Source: Miltoncostaea sp050249835 (GTDB lineage Bacteria; Actinomycetota; Thermoleophilia; Miltoncostaeales; Miltoncostaeaceae). Taken from it: a stretch of 64,000 bases of DNA. A program made the position numbers and the translations under genes. The notes beneath the pieces are model-generated. The model was not told the DNA's origin and did not search any database. It saw only the letters and a list, made by a program, of their open reading frames with translations. Positions 33,963 through 42,761 of this stretch are shown one piece after another (position 1 is the stretch's first letter; each line of letters opens with the position of its first letter). The stretch spans positions 1 to 64,000 of the forward strand of contig JBFWPT010000005.1 in NCBI GenBank assembly GCA_050249835.1, in the 5' to 3' direction.

Positions 33963-35170
33963 GCGCGATCACCTACGTCTCGCAGTACTTCGTCAGCGCC
34001 GACCAGCCCGGCGGCGTCCGCCACTGGCAGCACACGCGGGCGCTCGCGCGGGCCGGCCACCACGTGAGCGTGGTGACCTCCTACGTGCAGCACAAGGAGC
34101 GCACGGTCCCCGAGCGGTACGCCGGGCGGAAGGTGGTGCACGAGGTGGAGGACGGCCTCGACGTCTGGCGCACGTACTCGACGCCGGGCTACGGGCGGGA
34201 CCTGCGCTCGCGGGTCGCCTCCTACGGCACCTTCGCGTGGTGGTCGGCCATCGCCTCGGCGCGCACCCCGAAGCCGGATGTCGTCGTGGCCTCGTCGCCC
34301 TCCCTGCCCTCCGCGGCCGCGGCCGCGGCGATGGCGAAGGCGCGCGGGGCGCGCTTCCTGCTGGAGGTGCGCGACCTCTGGCCGGACTCGGCGATCGCGA
34401 TGGGCCTCGTGAAGGACCCGAAGACGATCGCCGTGGCGCGGCGGCTGGAGGCCTACTGCTACCGCAGCGCGGACCGGATCGTCGCCCTGACCGAGGGCAT
34501 CCGCGACGGCATCGTCGAGCAGGGCGTCAACCCGGCGCGCATCACGCTCATCACCAACGGCGTCGACCTGGACGTCGGCGCGGACGCGGAGCCCGCCGAC
34601 GTGCCGGTGCCGGACGACGCGATCGTCGCGATGTACGTGGGCGCCCACGGCACGTACAGCTCGCTGGAGACGGTGCTCGACGCGGCGGACCGCCTCCGCG
34701 ACACCCCGCGCGTGCGGGTCGTGCTCGTCGGGGGCGGCGACCGCAAGCCCGCGCTCGTGGAGGAGGCGGCGCGCAGGGGCCTGGAGAACGTGGTCTTCGT
34801 GGACCCCGTGCCCAAGCGGGCCGTGCCGTCGTGGCTGGCGCGGGCCGACATCTGCATCCTCCCGTACCAGGACAACCCGCTCTTCGCGGGGGCCCTGCCC
34901 AACAAGACCTTCGACTACCTCGGCGCGGCCCGGCCCATCATCGCCTCGGCGCCCGCGGGGGAGCTGACGCGGGCGGTGGAGGCCGCCGGCTGCGGCCTCT
35001 CGGTCCCCCCGGAGGACGGCGCCGCCCTGGCAGGCGCGATCCGGAACCTCGCCGGCGACCCCGAGGGGGTCCGCGCCATGGGGGCCGCCGGCCGTGAGTA
35101 CGCCCTGGAGCACTACGACCGCGCCGCGCTCGCCGCCCGCTTCGTCGCCACGGTGGAGTCCTGTGCCTGA
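33959..35170 (+). CDS. Glycosyltransferase WbuB-like (GT4)
   Basis: A 403-residue GT-B enzyme of the WbuB type: ITYVSQYFVSADQPGGVRHWQ at the start, VVTSYVQHKERTVPERYAGRKV, PDVVVASSPSLPSAAAAAAMA, LEVRDLWPDSAIAMG, TNGVDLDV, and LPNKTFDYLGAARPIIASAPAGE at the donor site. WbuB enzymes add N-acetyl-L-fucosamine or similar amino sugars. The exact sugar here is unknown. ATG 33959 overlaps the fusion gene stop; the end overlaps the sugar-phosphate transferase. Confidence 0.85.
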   Translation: MSAITYVSQYFVSADQPGGVRHWQHTRALARAGHHVSVVTSYVQHKERTVPERYAGRKVVHEVEDGLDVWRTYSTPGYGRDLRSRVASYGTFAWWSAIASARTPKPDVVVASSPSLPSAAAAAAMAKARGARFLLEVRDLWPDSAIAMGLVKDPKTIAVARRLEAYCYRSADRIVALTEGIRDGIVEQGVNPARITLITNGVDLDVGADAEPADVPVPDDAIVAMYVGAHGTYSSLETVLDAADRLRDTPRVRVVLVGGGDRKPALVEEAARRGLENVVFVDPVPKRAVPSWLARADICILPYQDNPLFAGALPNKTFDYLGAARPIIASAPAGELTRAVEAAGCGLSVPPEDGAALAGAIRNLAGDPEGVRAMGAAGREYALEHYDRAALAARFVATVESCA

Positions 35171-35810
35171 CGGCGCCCCGCAGCCGGTCGGCGGCCGGGC
35201 CAAGCGCGCCCTGGACCTGGCCGTCGCGGTCCCGCTCACCGTGGTCCTGTCCCCCGTGATGGCCGGGATCGGCCTCTGGGTGCGGCGCGACTCGCCCGGC
35301 CCGGCCCTCTTCCGCCAGCAGCGGATCGGCTTCGCCGGGCGGCCGTTCACGATCCTCAAGTTCCGCACGATGGTCGTCGGCGCCGAGGGGATGGGCGCCG
35401 GCCTGTCCGTGACCGACGGCGACAGCCGCATCACCCGCTCGGGCGCCCTCCTGCGGCGGCTGTCCCTGGACGAGCTGCCGCAGCTCTGGAACATCGTCCG
35501 CGGCGACATGAGCCTCGTGGGGCCGCGCCCGACGGTCCCCTCCCAGGTCGAGCGGTACGACGCCCACCAGCGGCGCCGCCTGCTCGCCCGCCCCGGCGTC
35601 ACCGGGCTCGCCCAGGTGAGCGGCCGCAACGCGATCCCGTGGTCCGAGCGCATCGAGATCGACGTGCGGTACGTCGACCGCTGGAGCATGCGGCGCGACC
35701 TCGCCGTCCTCGCCCGCACCGCCCTTGTGGTGCTGGGGCGCGAGGGCACGTACAAGGGCCCGCGCGGCGGGTTCGACCTCCCACCCGGACCCGGAGCCGC
35801 CGATGGCTGA
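35163..35810 (+). CDS. Initiating sugar-phosphate (undecaprenyl-phosphate) transferase
   Basis: A 215-residue bacterial sugar transferase of the short PglC-like type: KRALDLAVAVPLTVVLSPVM (re-entrant membrane helix, about 15-35), SPGPALFRQQRIGFAGRPFTILKFRTM, SLDELPQLWNIVRGDMSLVGPRP (catalytic DE pair) and RPGVTGLAQVSGRNAI. It should transfer a sugar-1-phosphate to undecaprenyl phosphate and so start the repeat unit. It lacks the N-terminal four-helix domain of WbaP/WcaJ. GTG 35163 overlaps the WbuB-like stop. Confidence 0.9.
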   Translation: MPDGAPQPVGGRAKRALDLAVAVPLTVVLSPVMAGIGLWVRRDSPGPALFRQQRIGFAGRPFTILKFRTMVVGAEGMGAGLSVTDGDSRITRSGALLRRLSLDELPQLWNIVRGDMSLVGPRPTVPSQVERYDAHQRRRLLARPGVTGLAQVSGRNAIPWSERIEIDVRYVDRWSMRRDLAVLARTALVVLGREGTYKGPRGGFDLPPGPGAADG

Positions 35811-36807
35811 AGTGAACGTCCTCCTGACCTGCGCGGGGCAGCGCGTGGACATCGTCCGCGCCTTCCGGGCGGCGCTCGCCGCCGGCCCGCACTCCGGGCG
35901 GGTCATCGTGAGCGACCTGGACCCCCTGTCGCCGTCGTTGTTCGCCGCGGACCAGGTCATCGAGCTACCGCCCGTGGACGACCCCGGGTACGGCGCGGCC
36001 GTGGCCGAGGCGTGCCGGCGCGAGTCGGTGGCGGCGGTGCTGCCCCTGACCGACCTCGACCCGGTGCTGCTCGCGGAGGCCGCGCCCGCGATCCGGGAGG
36101 CCGGGGCGGCCGTGTTCCTCCCCACCCCGGAGGTCGCCCTCGGCTGCCAGGACAAGTGGGAGTGCCACGAGCTGCTCCAGCGCGCCGGGCTGCCCTCGCC
36201 GCCGACCTGGCTGCCCGGGACCGTCGACCCCGCCGGCCTGCCCTTCCCCGTGCTCATCAAGCCGCGCCTGGGCTTCGCGGGGCGCCACATCCACCGCTGC
36301 GCGGACCCCCGCGAGCTGGAGTTCTTCCTGGCCTACAGCCCGGCGGAGAGCGTGATCCAGCAGGCGCTGCCCGGCCTGGAGTTCTCGATCGACTGCCTCG
36401 GCGACCTGGACGGCCGGCCGCTCGGCGCCGTCCCGCGGGCGATGATCCAGAGCAAGGGCGGCGAGCAGATCAAGGGCGAGACGCTTGACGACCCGCAGCT
36501 CGTGGAGCTGGGCGCCGCGACGGTCGAGGCCCTCGGCCTGGCCGGCCCGAGCACGGTGCAGTGCTTCCGGGAGGACGGCCGCATCCTGGGCATCACCGAC
36601 ATCAACACCCGCTTCGGCGGCGCCTTCCCGCTGCCCCAGGCGGCCGGCGCGGGGTACCCGCGGATGATCGTCGCGATCGCCGCCGGGGAGCGGCCCGAGC
36701 CCCGCGTGGGGGCCCACACTCCGGGGGTCGTGATGACCCGCCACCTGGATCAGACCATCCTCCAGCGGCGACCGGAGGGGCTCGTCCCCCTCCCGCCGGT
36801 CCTCTAA
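35803..36807 (+). CDS. ATP-grasp enzyme in the polysaccharide region (second)
   Basis: A 334-residue protein: an N-terminal VNVLLTCAGQRVDIVRAFRAAL with DLDPLSPSLFAADQV, then the ATP-grasp core GCQDKWECHELLQRAGLPSPPTW, FPVLIKPRLGFAGRHIHRC, and TVQCFREDGRILGITDINTRFGGAFPL (DxNxR metal site). This is the carbamoyl-phosphate-synthase-like/PylC-like branch found in capsule loci. It differs clearly from the ATP-grasp at 30446. Co-transcribed with the sugar transferase (8-base overlap). Confidence 0.8.
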   Translation: MAEVNVLLTCAGQRVDIVRAFRAALAAGPHSGRVIVSDLDPLSPSLFAADQVIELPPVDDPGYGAAVAEACRRESVAAVLPLTDLDPVLLAEAAPAIREAGAAVFLPTPEVALGCQDKWECHELLQRAGLPSPPTWLPGTVDPAGLPFPVLIKPRLGFAGRHIHRCADPRELEFFLAYSPAESVIQQALPGLEFSIDCLGDLDGRPLGAVPRAMIQSKGGEQIKGETLDDPQLVELGAATVEALGLAGPSTVQCFREDGRILGITDINTRFGGAFPLPQAAGAGYPRMIVAIAAGERPEPRVGAHTPGVVMTRHLDQTILQRRPEGLVPLPPVL

Positions 36808-36810
36808 GGT
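36805..36810 (+). promoter_or_regulatory. -10-like box before the Wzz-like gene
   Basis: TAAGGT overlaps the stop of the ATP-grasp gene and ends 8 bases before GTG 36819. It fits the leaderless arrangement seen elsewhere here; no -35 is evident. Confidence 0.35.
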
Positions 36811-36818
36811 CCGCCGTC

Positions 36819-37655
36819 GTGGATCGGGAGATCACCCTCCGTGACTACGGCCGCGTGCTCTGGAGCGGCCGCTGGATCATCCTCGTCACGACCGTCGCCG
36901 CGGCCGTCGTCGGCCTGTTGCTGACCTTCGTGACGACGACGACCTACACGGCCACCGCGCGCGTCTTCGTCGGCCAGGCCACCACGGTGTCGGGCGCCCC
37001 CTTCAGCACGCCGGGCACGAACCCCGCGACGGTTGCGACCGTCCTGACCGGGGACGACCTGGTGGGCGAGGTCGCCGAGCAGATCGGCGTCAGCCCGTCG
37101 CGCGTGCGCAACGGGGTCACGCTGAGCGCCCCGCGCGCGCCCGGCGGCGCCGCGGGCAACCAGCCCACCGTCGTGACGATCACCTTCGTCGACGAGAGCC
37201 GCCAGATCGCGCGGGACGGCGCCAACGCCTACGCCGAGGCGGTCAACGGGCGCGCCCTCGCCAACTTCTCGGGCGTCTTCGACACCTACGCCCGCGGCGA
37301 GGAGCGGGCGCAGGCCGACGTCGACCGCCTCAACCGCCAGATCACGGCGCTGCAGGCGGAGCTGCGGTCCGCGAGCGCCGAGGACCGGGCGACGATCGCG
37401 ACGCTGCTGTCGTCGGCCGGCCAGCAGCTCTCCCTGGCCCAGACGACCCTCACGACGCAGGAGCTCAACCGGGCGAAGGCGGAGGCGAACGAGAAGCCCG
37501 AGATCATCTCCCTCTCGGAGAGCCCGAGCTCCTCGACCAGCGCGCCCAACCGCCTGCGGTCCGTGCTGCTCGCCGCGGTCATCGGGTTCATCGTCGGCGT
37601 CATCATCACCTTCGTGTGGCGCGGCAGCCCGGCGGGTCGCGCGGCGCGTGAGTAG
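36819..37655 (+). CDS. Wzz/CapA-type chain-length determinant protein
   Basis: A 278-residue protein with the Wzz architecture: N-terminal helix (WIILVTTVAAAVVGLLLTFV, about 20-39), YTATARVFVGQ, a periplasmic coiled-coil (RAQADVDRLNRQITALQAELRS and on, about 164-225) and a second helix near the C-terminus (LLAAVIGFIVGVIITFVW). It lacks a fused kinase domain. These proteins regulate polymer length or open the export route. GTG 36819 is the only start that keeps the first helix intact. It overlaps the next gene by 8 bases. Confidence 0.85.
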   Translation: MDREITLRDYGRVLWSGRWIILVTTVAAAVVGLLLTFVTTTTYTATARVFVGQATTVSGAPFSTPGTNPATVATVLTGDDLVGEVAEQIGVSPSRVRNGVTLSAPRAPGGAAGNQPTVVTITFVDESRQIARDGANAYAEAVNGRALANFSGVFDTYARGEERAQADVDRLNRQITALQAELRSASAEDRATIATLLSSAGQQLSLAQTTLTTQELNRAKAEANEKPEIISLSESPSSSTSAPNRLRSVLLAAVIGFIVGVIITFVWRGSPAGRAARE

Positions 37656-39039
37656 GCGCGCGGCCCTCCTGGTCGCGGCGGCGCTCGCCGCCACGGCCGC
37701 GGGCTGCGGCGGGGGCGGCGGCGACGACGCCTCCAGCACCCCGCAGACCGCGCCCGCCCCGGGCGGCCCCGTCGCGGTGCAGGTCGTTGACGCGGACACC
37801 GGCGCGCCGCAGGCCGGGGCCGAGGTGGTGGGCTTCCGCGGCCGCGCCGAGGTGGCGCGGGTCACGGCCGACGCCGAGGGCCGGGCGGAGCTGCCGGACG
37901 GCACCCGCTTCGCCGAGGCGCACGTCACCGGCCGCCCGGTCGCGCGCGAGCGCGTCGAGGGCGCCGCGGTGGAGCTCGGCGTCTACGACCCGGCCCTCCA
38001 GAGCCCCGAGTACGGCGGCGGCCCGGAGCGCGACCGGTTCATCCCGGGGGTCGCCGTCCCGCCGCCGGACGGCGCGCCGGACTGGACCTTCGAGAGCCGC
38101 ACGCTGCTGGAGTTCCCGCCGGCCGTCGCCGACGGCCTGGTCGCGATCGGCAACAACGCCGGCCGCGTCTACGCCCTCGACTCGGAGACCGGCGAGCTGC
38201 GCTGGGCGCGCCGCCAGAAGGGCGAGATCGCCTCCAGCCCCGCGATCGCCGACGGGGTCGTCTACATCTCGTCGATGGACGGGGCCCTCACGGCCTACAC
38301 CGCAGGGGCCGGGACGCGGCTCTGGCAGTACGGGACCGGCGGCAGCCCCATCGAGAGCTCGCCCCTCGTGGTGGACGGGATCGTCTACTTCGGGGCCTGG
38401 AACGGAACCCTCTACGCGATCGACGCCGCGACCGGGGAGGAGCGCTGGACCTTCGCCGCCGGCGCCGACATCAAGGGCAGCGCGGCCCTCGCCGGCGGGC
38501 GGATCGTGGTGGGCGACTACGCGGGGCGCGTCCACGCCCTGGACCCGCGGACCGGCGCCGAGGAGTGGACCTACAGCGGCGGGCAGCGCTTCTACGGCGG
38601 CCCGGCCGTCAGCGACGGGACGCTCGTGATCGGGGACGTCGGCGGCGCGGTCATCGCCCTCGACGCCGGCAGCGGCCGGGAGAAGTGGCGCCACTCGACG
38701 GGGGCGTTCGTCTACTCGACCGCCGCCATCGCCGACGGGACGGCCTTCATCGGCTCCTACAACGGGGCGTTCGAGGCGCTCGACCTGGAGACCGGCGCGG
38801 TGCGCTGGACCTTCGACGCGGGCGAGCGCATCTCGGGGTCCGCGACCGTGGTGGACGGGGTCGTCTACACCTCCGTCCTCTACAGCCCCGGCACCCCGCG
38901 GCGCACGTACGGGCTCGACGCGGCCACCGGCGACGAGGTCTTCGAGTGGGACGACGGGCGGTACTCGCCCGCCGTGGGCGCCGGCCGGACCCTGTACCTG
39001 GTCGGCGTGCGGACGCTCGATGCGCACCGGGCGCCGTAG
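37648..39039 (+). CDS. PQQ-like beta-propeller lipoprotein
   Basis: A 463-residue protein: lipobox TAAGC (Cys about 20), a Gly/Asp linker, a carboxypeptidase-regulatory-like (Ig) segment (VQVVDADTGAPQAGAEVVGF), and six or seven PQQ-type blades with repeats such as VYALDSETGELRW and LYAIDAATGEERWTF. It sits on the outer face of the membrane. BamB-like scaffolding or polymer binding are possible. It is a paralogue of the next gene, with shared FDAGERISGS and DGRYSPAVG. The 3' end overlaps the next gene by 20 bases. Confidence 0.82.
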   Translation: MSRRAALLVAAALAATAAGCGGGGGDDASSTPQTAPAPGGPVAVQVVDADTGAPQAGAEVVGFRGRAEVARVTADAEGRAELPDGTRFAEAHVTGRPVARERVEGAAVELGVYDPALQSPEYGGGPERDRFIPGVAVPPPDGAPDWTFESRTLLEFPPAVADGLVAIGNNAGRVYALDSETGELRWARRQKGEIASSPAIADGVVYISSMDGALTAYTAGAGTRLWQYGTGGSPIESSPLVVDGIVYFGAWNGTLYAIDAATGEERWTFAAGADIKGSAALAGGRIVVGDYAGRVHALDPRTGAEEWTYSGGQRFYGGPAVSDGTLVIGDVGGAVIALDAGSGREKWRHSTGAFVYSTAAIADGTAFIGSYNGAFEALDLETGAVRWTFDAGERISGSATVVDGVVYTSVLYSPGTPRRTYGLDAATGDEVFEWDDGRYSPAVGAGRTLYLVGVRTLDAHRAP

Positions 39040-40255
39040 GGCGGTCCTCCTCGCCGGGGGGATCCTCGGCGTCCTGGTGATCGTCGCGGGGGTCCTCGCG
39101 TTCGGGCTCTCGCGGGGCTGGTTCGACGAGGGCAGCGTGGAGGGGACCACCGAGGGCTTCGTGCCCCAGGAGGCCCCCGCCGCGACCCCGATGGCGGGCT
39201 CCTGGCCCGAGTTCGGCCGCGACGCGCGCCGAACCCGGGCCAACCCCGGGCTGGACCTCGCGCCACCGTTCCGCGAGGAATGGCGTTTCGACGCGGGTTC
39301 GCTGGTGGAGTTCTCGCCGGTCATCGGCGACGGGCGCGCCGTGGTGGGGACCAACGCCGGCGTCGCCCTGGCCCTGGACCTGCGCTCGGGCGAGGAGCTC
39401 TGGCGCCACGCCCTGCGCGGGCGGGTGGCCTCGTCCCCGGCCCTGGCGGGGGACCTCGCCCTGTTCACCACCATCCGGGGCGACGTGATCGCCCTGGACG
39501 CGGCCACAGGGGAGCGCGTCTGGCGCCGCCGGGTGGGCGGTGCGGTCGAGTCGTCGCCCCTCGTCGTGCGCGGGACGGCCTACATCGGGACCCTCTCCGG
39601 CCGCGTGATGGCCCTCGACGCGCGCACGGGCGGCGTGCGCTGGACCGCGGACGCCACCGGCGACGTCAAGGCCAGCCTCGCCCTGGCCGGGGCCAACGTG
39701 GTCGTCGGCGACTACGCCGGCCGCGTCTCGGCCTACCGTGCGGCGGACGGCGAGCTGGTGTGGCGCACCGAGAGCCCGGGCGAGGCCCTGCGCGGCCCCG
39801 GCCGCTTCTACGCCGGGCCCGCCGTGGCCTACGGGCGTGTCTACGTCGGCAACGTCAACGGCCGCGTCATCGCCCTCGACCGCGACACGGGGGAGGTGGC
39901 CTGGGTGCGGGTGCTCGACGACTTCGTCTACTCGAGCGCCGCCGTCGCGGACGACCTCGTCTACGTCGGCTCCTACGACCACCACCTCTACGCGCTCGAC
40001 GCGGTCACCGGCCGGGTGGTCTGGTCCTTCGACGCCGGCGAGCGCATCTCGGGGTCGCCGTCGGTGATCGGCGACGTCGTCTACGTCTCCACGCTGGCCC
40101 GGGTGCCGCGCGAGGGCCGCACCTTCGGCCTCGACGCCCGCACCGGCCGGCGCGTGATGACCTTCCCCGACGGCCGCTACAGCCCCGCCGTCGGCGTGCG
40201 GGGGATCCTGGTGATGACGGGCGTGCGCACGATCTACGGCCTCACCCCCCGGTGA
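39020..40255 (+). CDS. Membrane-anchored PQQ-like beta-propeller protein
   Basis: A 411-residue protein with an N-terminal signal anchor (about 8-27) and a PQQ-type beta-propeller: EEWRFDAGSLVEFSPVIGDGRAVVGT, VIALDAATGERVWRR, VMALDARTGGVRWTA, VIALDRDTGEVAWV, LYALDAVTGRVVWSF. Each blade has the ALDxxTGxxxW core. It is the tandem paralogue of the preceding lipoprotein gene but is held by a membrane helix in place of a lipid. Linked to the MurJ-like flippase gene by a GTGA overlap. Confidence 0.82.
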   Translation: MRTGRRRAVLLAGGILGVLVIVAGVLAFGLSRGWFDEGSVEGTTEGFVPQEAPAATPMAGSWPEFGRDARRTRANPGLDLAPPFREEWRFDAGSLVEFSPVIGDGRAVVGTNAGVALALDLRSGEELWRHALRGRVASSPALAGDLALFTTIRGDVIALDAATGERVWRRRVGGAVESSPLVVRGTAYIGTLSGRVMALDARTGGVRWTADATGDVKASLALAGANVVVGDYAGRVSAYRAADGELVWRTESPGEALRGPGRFYAGPAVAYGRVYVGNVNGRVIALDRDTGEVAWVRVLDDFVYSSAAVADDLVYVGSYDHHLYALDAVTGRVVWSFDAGERISGSPSVIGDVVYVSTLARVPREGRTFGLDARTGRRVMTFPDGRYSPAVGVRGILVMTGVRTIYGLTPR

Positions 40256-41805
40256 CCGTCACCCGGCTCGCCCGGGCGGCGGCCATCGTCGCCGTGTTCG
40301 GGCTGCTGTCGCGGCTGCTCGGCTTCGCGCGGGAGATCGTCCTGGCGGCGGCCTACGGGACGTCGGCCCAGACCGACGCCTTCGTCAACTCGCTGCTCGT
40401 CGTGAACTCGGTCGCGGCGGTCCTGCTGTACACGCTCGTCACGCTCATCATCCCGACCTTCCAGCGGGAGCGCGCCGACCGGGGCGTCGACAGCGCGTGG
40501 CGGCTGGTGTCGGCCCTGGCGGTCTGGACCGGACTCGGCCTGGTCGTGCTGGCGACGCTCGTGGCGATCTGGCCGGAGGTGCCGGCGGCCATCTTCGGGC
40601 TGGACGCGGCGCGCGCCGAGGAGACGGCGACGCTCATCCGCATCATGGCGCCGGCCCTGGCCCTGCAGGGCTTCTCGGCCGTGTTCACGGCGATGCTGCA
40701 GATCCACGGCCGCTTCGCCGGGCCGGCGGCCGTGGGCGTCGCGTTCAACGCCGGCATCATCACCGGCGTCCTCGTGGGGCAGGACTCGATCGGCATCGAG
40801 GCGGCCGGCTGGGGCGTCACGATCGGCGCGGCCCTGCAGGTGCTGCTGCAGCTCCCCCAGTTCTGGCGCCTGATGCGCGAGGCGCGGACCCGCCCCGTGC
40901 TCAGCCACCCGCGCCTCGGCGCCGTGGGCCTGCTCGCCCTGCCGGTGCTGGGCGCGTCGGTGCTCCAGCAGATCAACAACTTCACGGACAAGATCTTCGC
41001 CTCGACCCTCGACGCCGGGCGGGTCTCGGCGCTGGCCTTCGCGAACGCGCTCGGCCAGGCGCCCCGGGTGGCGCTGCTGCTGCCGCTCCTGACGCCGCTG
41101 TTCCCGCTCATCTCGCGGCTCGTCTCCGAGAACCGCGAGAGGGAGGCCCTGAACGCCTTCCGCCGGGTGCTCGGCCTGCTGGGGCTCCTGTCGATCCCGA
41201 TGATGGCGCTGATGGCCATCTACTCGCACGAGGTGGCGCAGCTCGCGTTCCAGCGGGGAAAGTGCGGGACCGAGTGCGTCGACGAGATCGCCCCGCCCCT
41301 GCTCTTCTACGCCTTCGCCCTCTGGCCCGCGTTCGCCTCGCAGCTCCTCAACCGGACCCTGTCGGCGGGCAACTTCCAGCGCGCGATCTTCTGGACGACG
41401 GTGGCGACGGTGGGGATCACGATCGCCCTCGACATCGCGCTGCTCGGGCCGATGGAGCAGGCCGGACTGGCCCTCGCCGGGACGCTCGGGGTCTACGCGA
41501 ACGCCGCCATGCTCACGGCGCGGCTCAAGCGGTCCTTCCCGGCCGTGCCGCTGCGGGCCCTCGCGCGGCGCCAGGGGAGGCTGCTGACGGCGGGGGCGCT
41601 GGCCGCGGCGACCGCCCTGGCGCTGAACCTCGTCGTCCCGACCGACGACATGGGGTCGCTCGAGATGCTCCCCGCGCTCATCGCGAAGGTGGTCGTCGCC
41701 GGCGCCGTCTACGTGCTCGCGGCCTGGGCGCTCGCGCGCGACGAGCTGCGCGACGGCGCGCGTTCGGTGTCCGCTCTCGTGGCGCGCGGCGGGTCCGCCC
41801 GCTAG
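40252..41805 (+). CDS. MurJ-like/MVF-family lipid flippase
   Basis: A 517-residue protein with about fourteen helices and the MOP-superfamily MviN/MurJ pattern: AAIVAVFGLLSRLLGFAREIVLAAAYGTSAQTDAFVNSLLVVNSV at the start, PALALQGFSAVFTAMLQIHGRFAGPA, and VLQQINNFTDKIFASTL. It should flip a lipid-linked wall or polysaccharide precursor; the position at the end of the polysaccharide operon suggests the latter, with essential MurJ possibly elsewhere. Start GTG overlaps the beta-propeller stop (GTGA). Confidence 0.85.
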   Translation: MTVTRLARAAAIVAVFGLLSRLLGFAREIVLAAAYGTSAQTDAFVNSLLVVNSVAAVLLYTLVTLIIPTFQRERADRGVDSAWRLVSALAVWTGLGLVVLATLVAIWPEVPAAIFGLDAARAEETATLIRIMAPALALQGFSAVFTAMLQIHGRFAGPAAVGVAFNAGIITGVLVGQDSIGIEAAGWGVTIGAALQVLLQLPQFWRLMREARTRPVLSHPRLGAVGLLALPVLGASVLQQINNFTDKIFASTLDAGRVSALAFANALGQAPRVALLLPLLTPLFPLISRLVSENREREALNAFRRVLGLLGLLSIPMMALMAIYSHEVAQLAFQRGKCGTECVDEIAPPLLFYAFALWPAFASQLLNRTLSAGNFQRAIFWTTVATVGITIALDIALLGPMEQAGLALAGTLGVYANAAMLTARLKRSFPAVPLRALARRQGRLLTAGALAAATALALNLVVPTDDMGSLEMLPALIAKVVVAGAVYVLAAWALARDELRDGARSVSALVARGGSAR

Positions 41806-41808
41806 GGT
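41803..41808 (+). promoter_or_regulatory. -10 box for leaderless mRNA of the SDR gene
   Basis: TAGGGT lies 7 bases before GTG 41816 and overlaps the previous stop codon. It supports GTG 41816 over GTG 41807 as the start of the epimerase/decarboxylase. Confidence 0.42.
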
Positions 41809-41815
41809 GCCCGGC

Positions 41816-42754
41816 GTGCCGATCTCAGTCGTCACCGGCGGAGCCGGGTTCCTCGGGTCGCACCTCTGCGACCGCCTGCTCGCCGAGGGCCACCGGGTCA
41901 TCTGCGTGGACAACCTCGACACCGGGACGCTCGAGAACATCGAGCACATCCGGGAGCCGGGGTTCTCCTTCGTCCAGCACGACCTGATCGACCACCTCGA
42001 GATCGGCGAGGCGGTGGACTACGTGTTCCACCTCGCGTCGCCGGCGAGCCCGATCGACTACCTGCGGCTGCCGCTGCACACGCTGAAGGTCGGCTCCTAC
42101 GGCACGCACAACGCCCTCGGCCTGGCGAAGCGCCACCGGGCGAAGTTCCTGCTCGCGTCCACCTCCGAGGTCTACGGCGACCCCAAGGAGCACCCGCAGA
42201 GCGAGGGCTACTGGGGCCACGTCAACCCGATCGGCCCGCGCGGCGTCTACGACGAGGCGAAGCGGTACGCCGAGGCGCTGACGATGGCCTACCACCGCCA
42301 GCAGGGCGTGGACACGCACATCGTCAGGATCTTCAACACCTACGGCCCGCGCATGCGCCCGCACGACGGCCGCGCGATCCCCACGTTCATCCGTCAGGCC
42401 CTCGAGGGCAAGCCGATGACCGTGTTCGGCGAGGGCCAGCAGACGCGGTCCTTCTGCTACGTGTCCGACCTCATCGAGGGCTTCTGGCGCCTCATCAACT
42501 CGGACATGCACCTGCCGGTGAACATCGGCAACCCGGGTGAGTTCACGATCCTCGAGCTGGCGGAGGTCATCCTGAGGATGACCGGCTCGCCCTCCCAGAT
42601 CGTCTACGAGGCGCTGCCGCAGGACGACCCGACGGTGCGCCGGCCGGACATCACCCTCGCCCGCGAGATCCTCGGCTGGGAGCCGACGATCGAGCTGGAG
42701 GAGGGCCTGCGCCGCACCCTCACCGGGATGGGCGTGGAGATCGCCGTCGCCTGA
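41816..42754 (+). CDS. UDP-glucuronate decarboxylase-like NAD-dependent SDR
   Basis: A 312-residue extended SDR: VVTGGAGFLGSHLCDRLLAEGH (NAD-binding GxxGxxG), FHLASPASPIDYLRLPLHTLKVGSYGTHNALGLA, STSEVYGDPKEHPQ, and the catalytic GVYDEAKRYAEAL (YxxxK). The SPASPxxY...TLKVGxxGT and SEVYGDPxxHPQ blocks are those of UDP-xylose synthase (UXS). It would make UDP-xylose from UDP-glucuronate as a precursor for the glycosyltransferases of this region. GTG 41816 puts the first strand at residue 2, as in the family. Confidence 0.88.
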   Translation: MPISVVTGGAGFLGSHLCDRLLAEGHRVICVDNLDTGTLENIEHIREPGFSFVQHDLIDHLEIGEAVDYVFHLASPASPIDYLRLPLHTLKVGSYGTHNALGLAKRHRAKFLLASTSEVYGDPKEHPQSEGYWGHVNPIGPRGVYDEAKRYAEALTMAYHRQQGVDTHIVRIFNTYGPRMRPHDGRAIPTFIRQALEGKPMTVFGEGQQTRSFCYVSDLIEGFWRLINSDMHLPVNIGNPGEFTILELAEVILRMTGSPSQIVYEALPQDDPTVRRPDITLAREILGWEPTIELEEGLRRTLTGMGVEIAVA

Positions 42755-42761
42755 CCCGGCG

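Noticed and set aside
41807..41809. GTG 41807 as start of the SDR gene
   Set aside because: It lies inside the -10-like box and adds three residues before the first strand; GTG 41816 fits the family and the leaderless pattern better.
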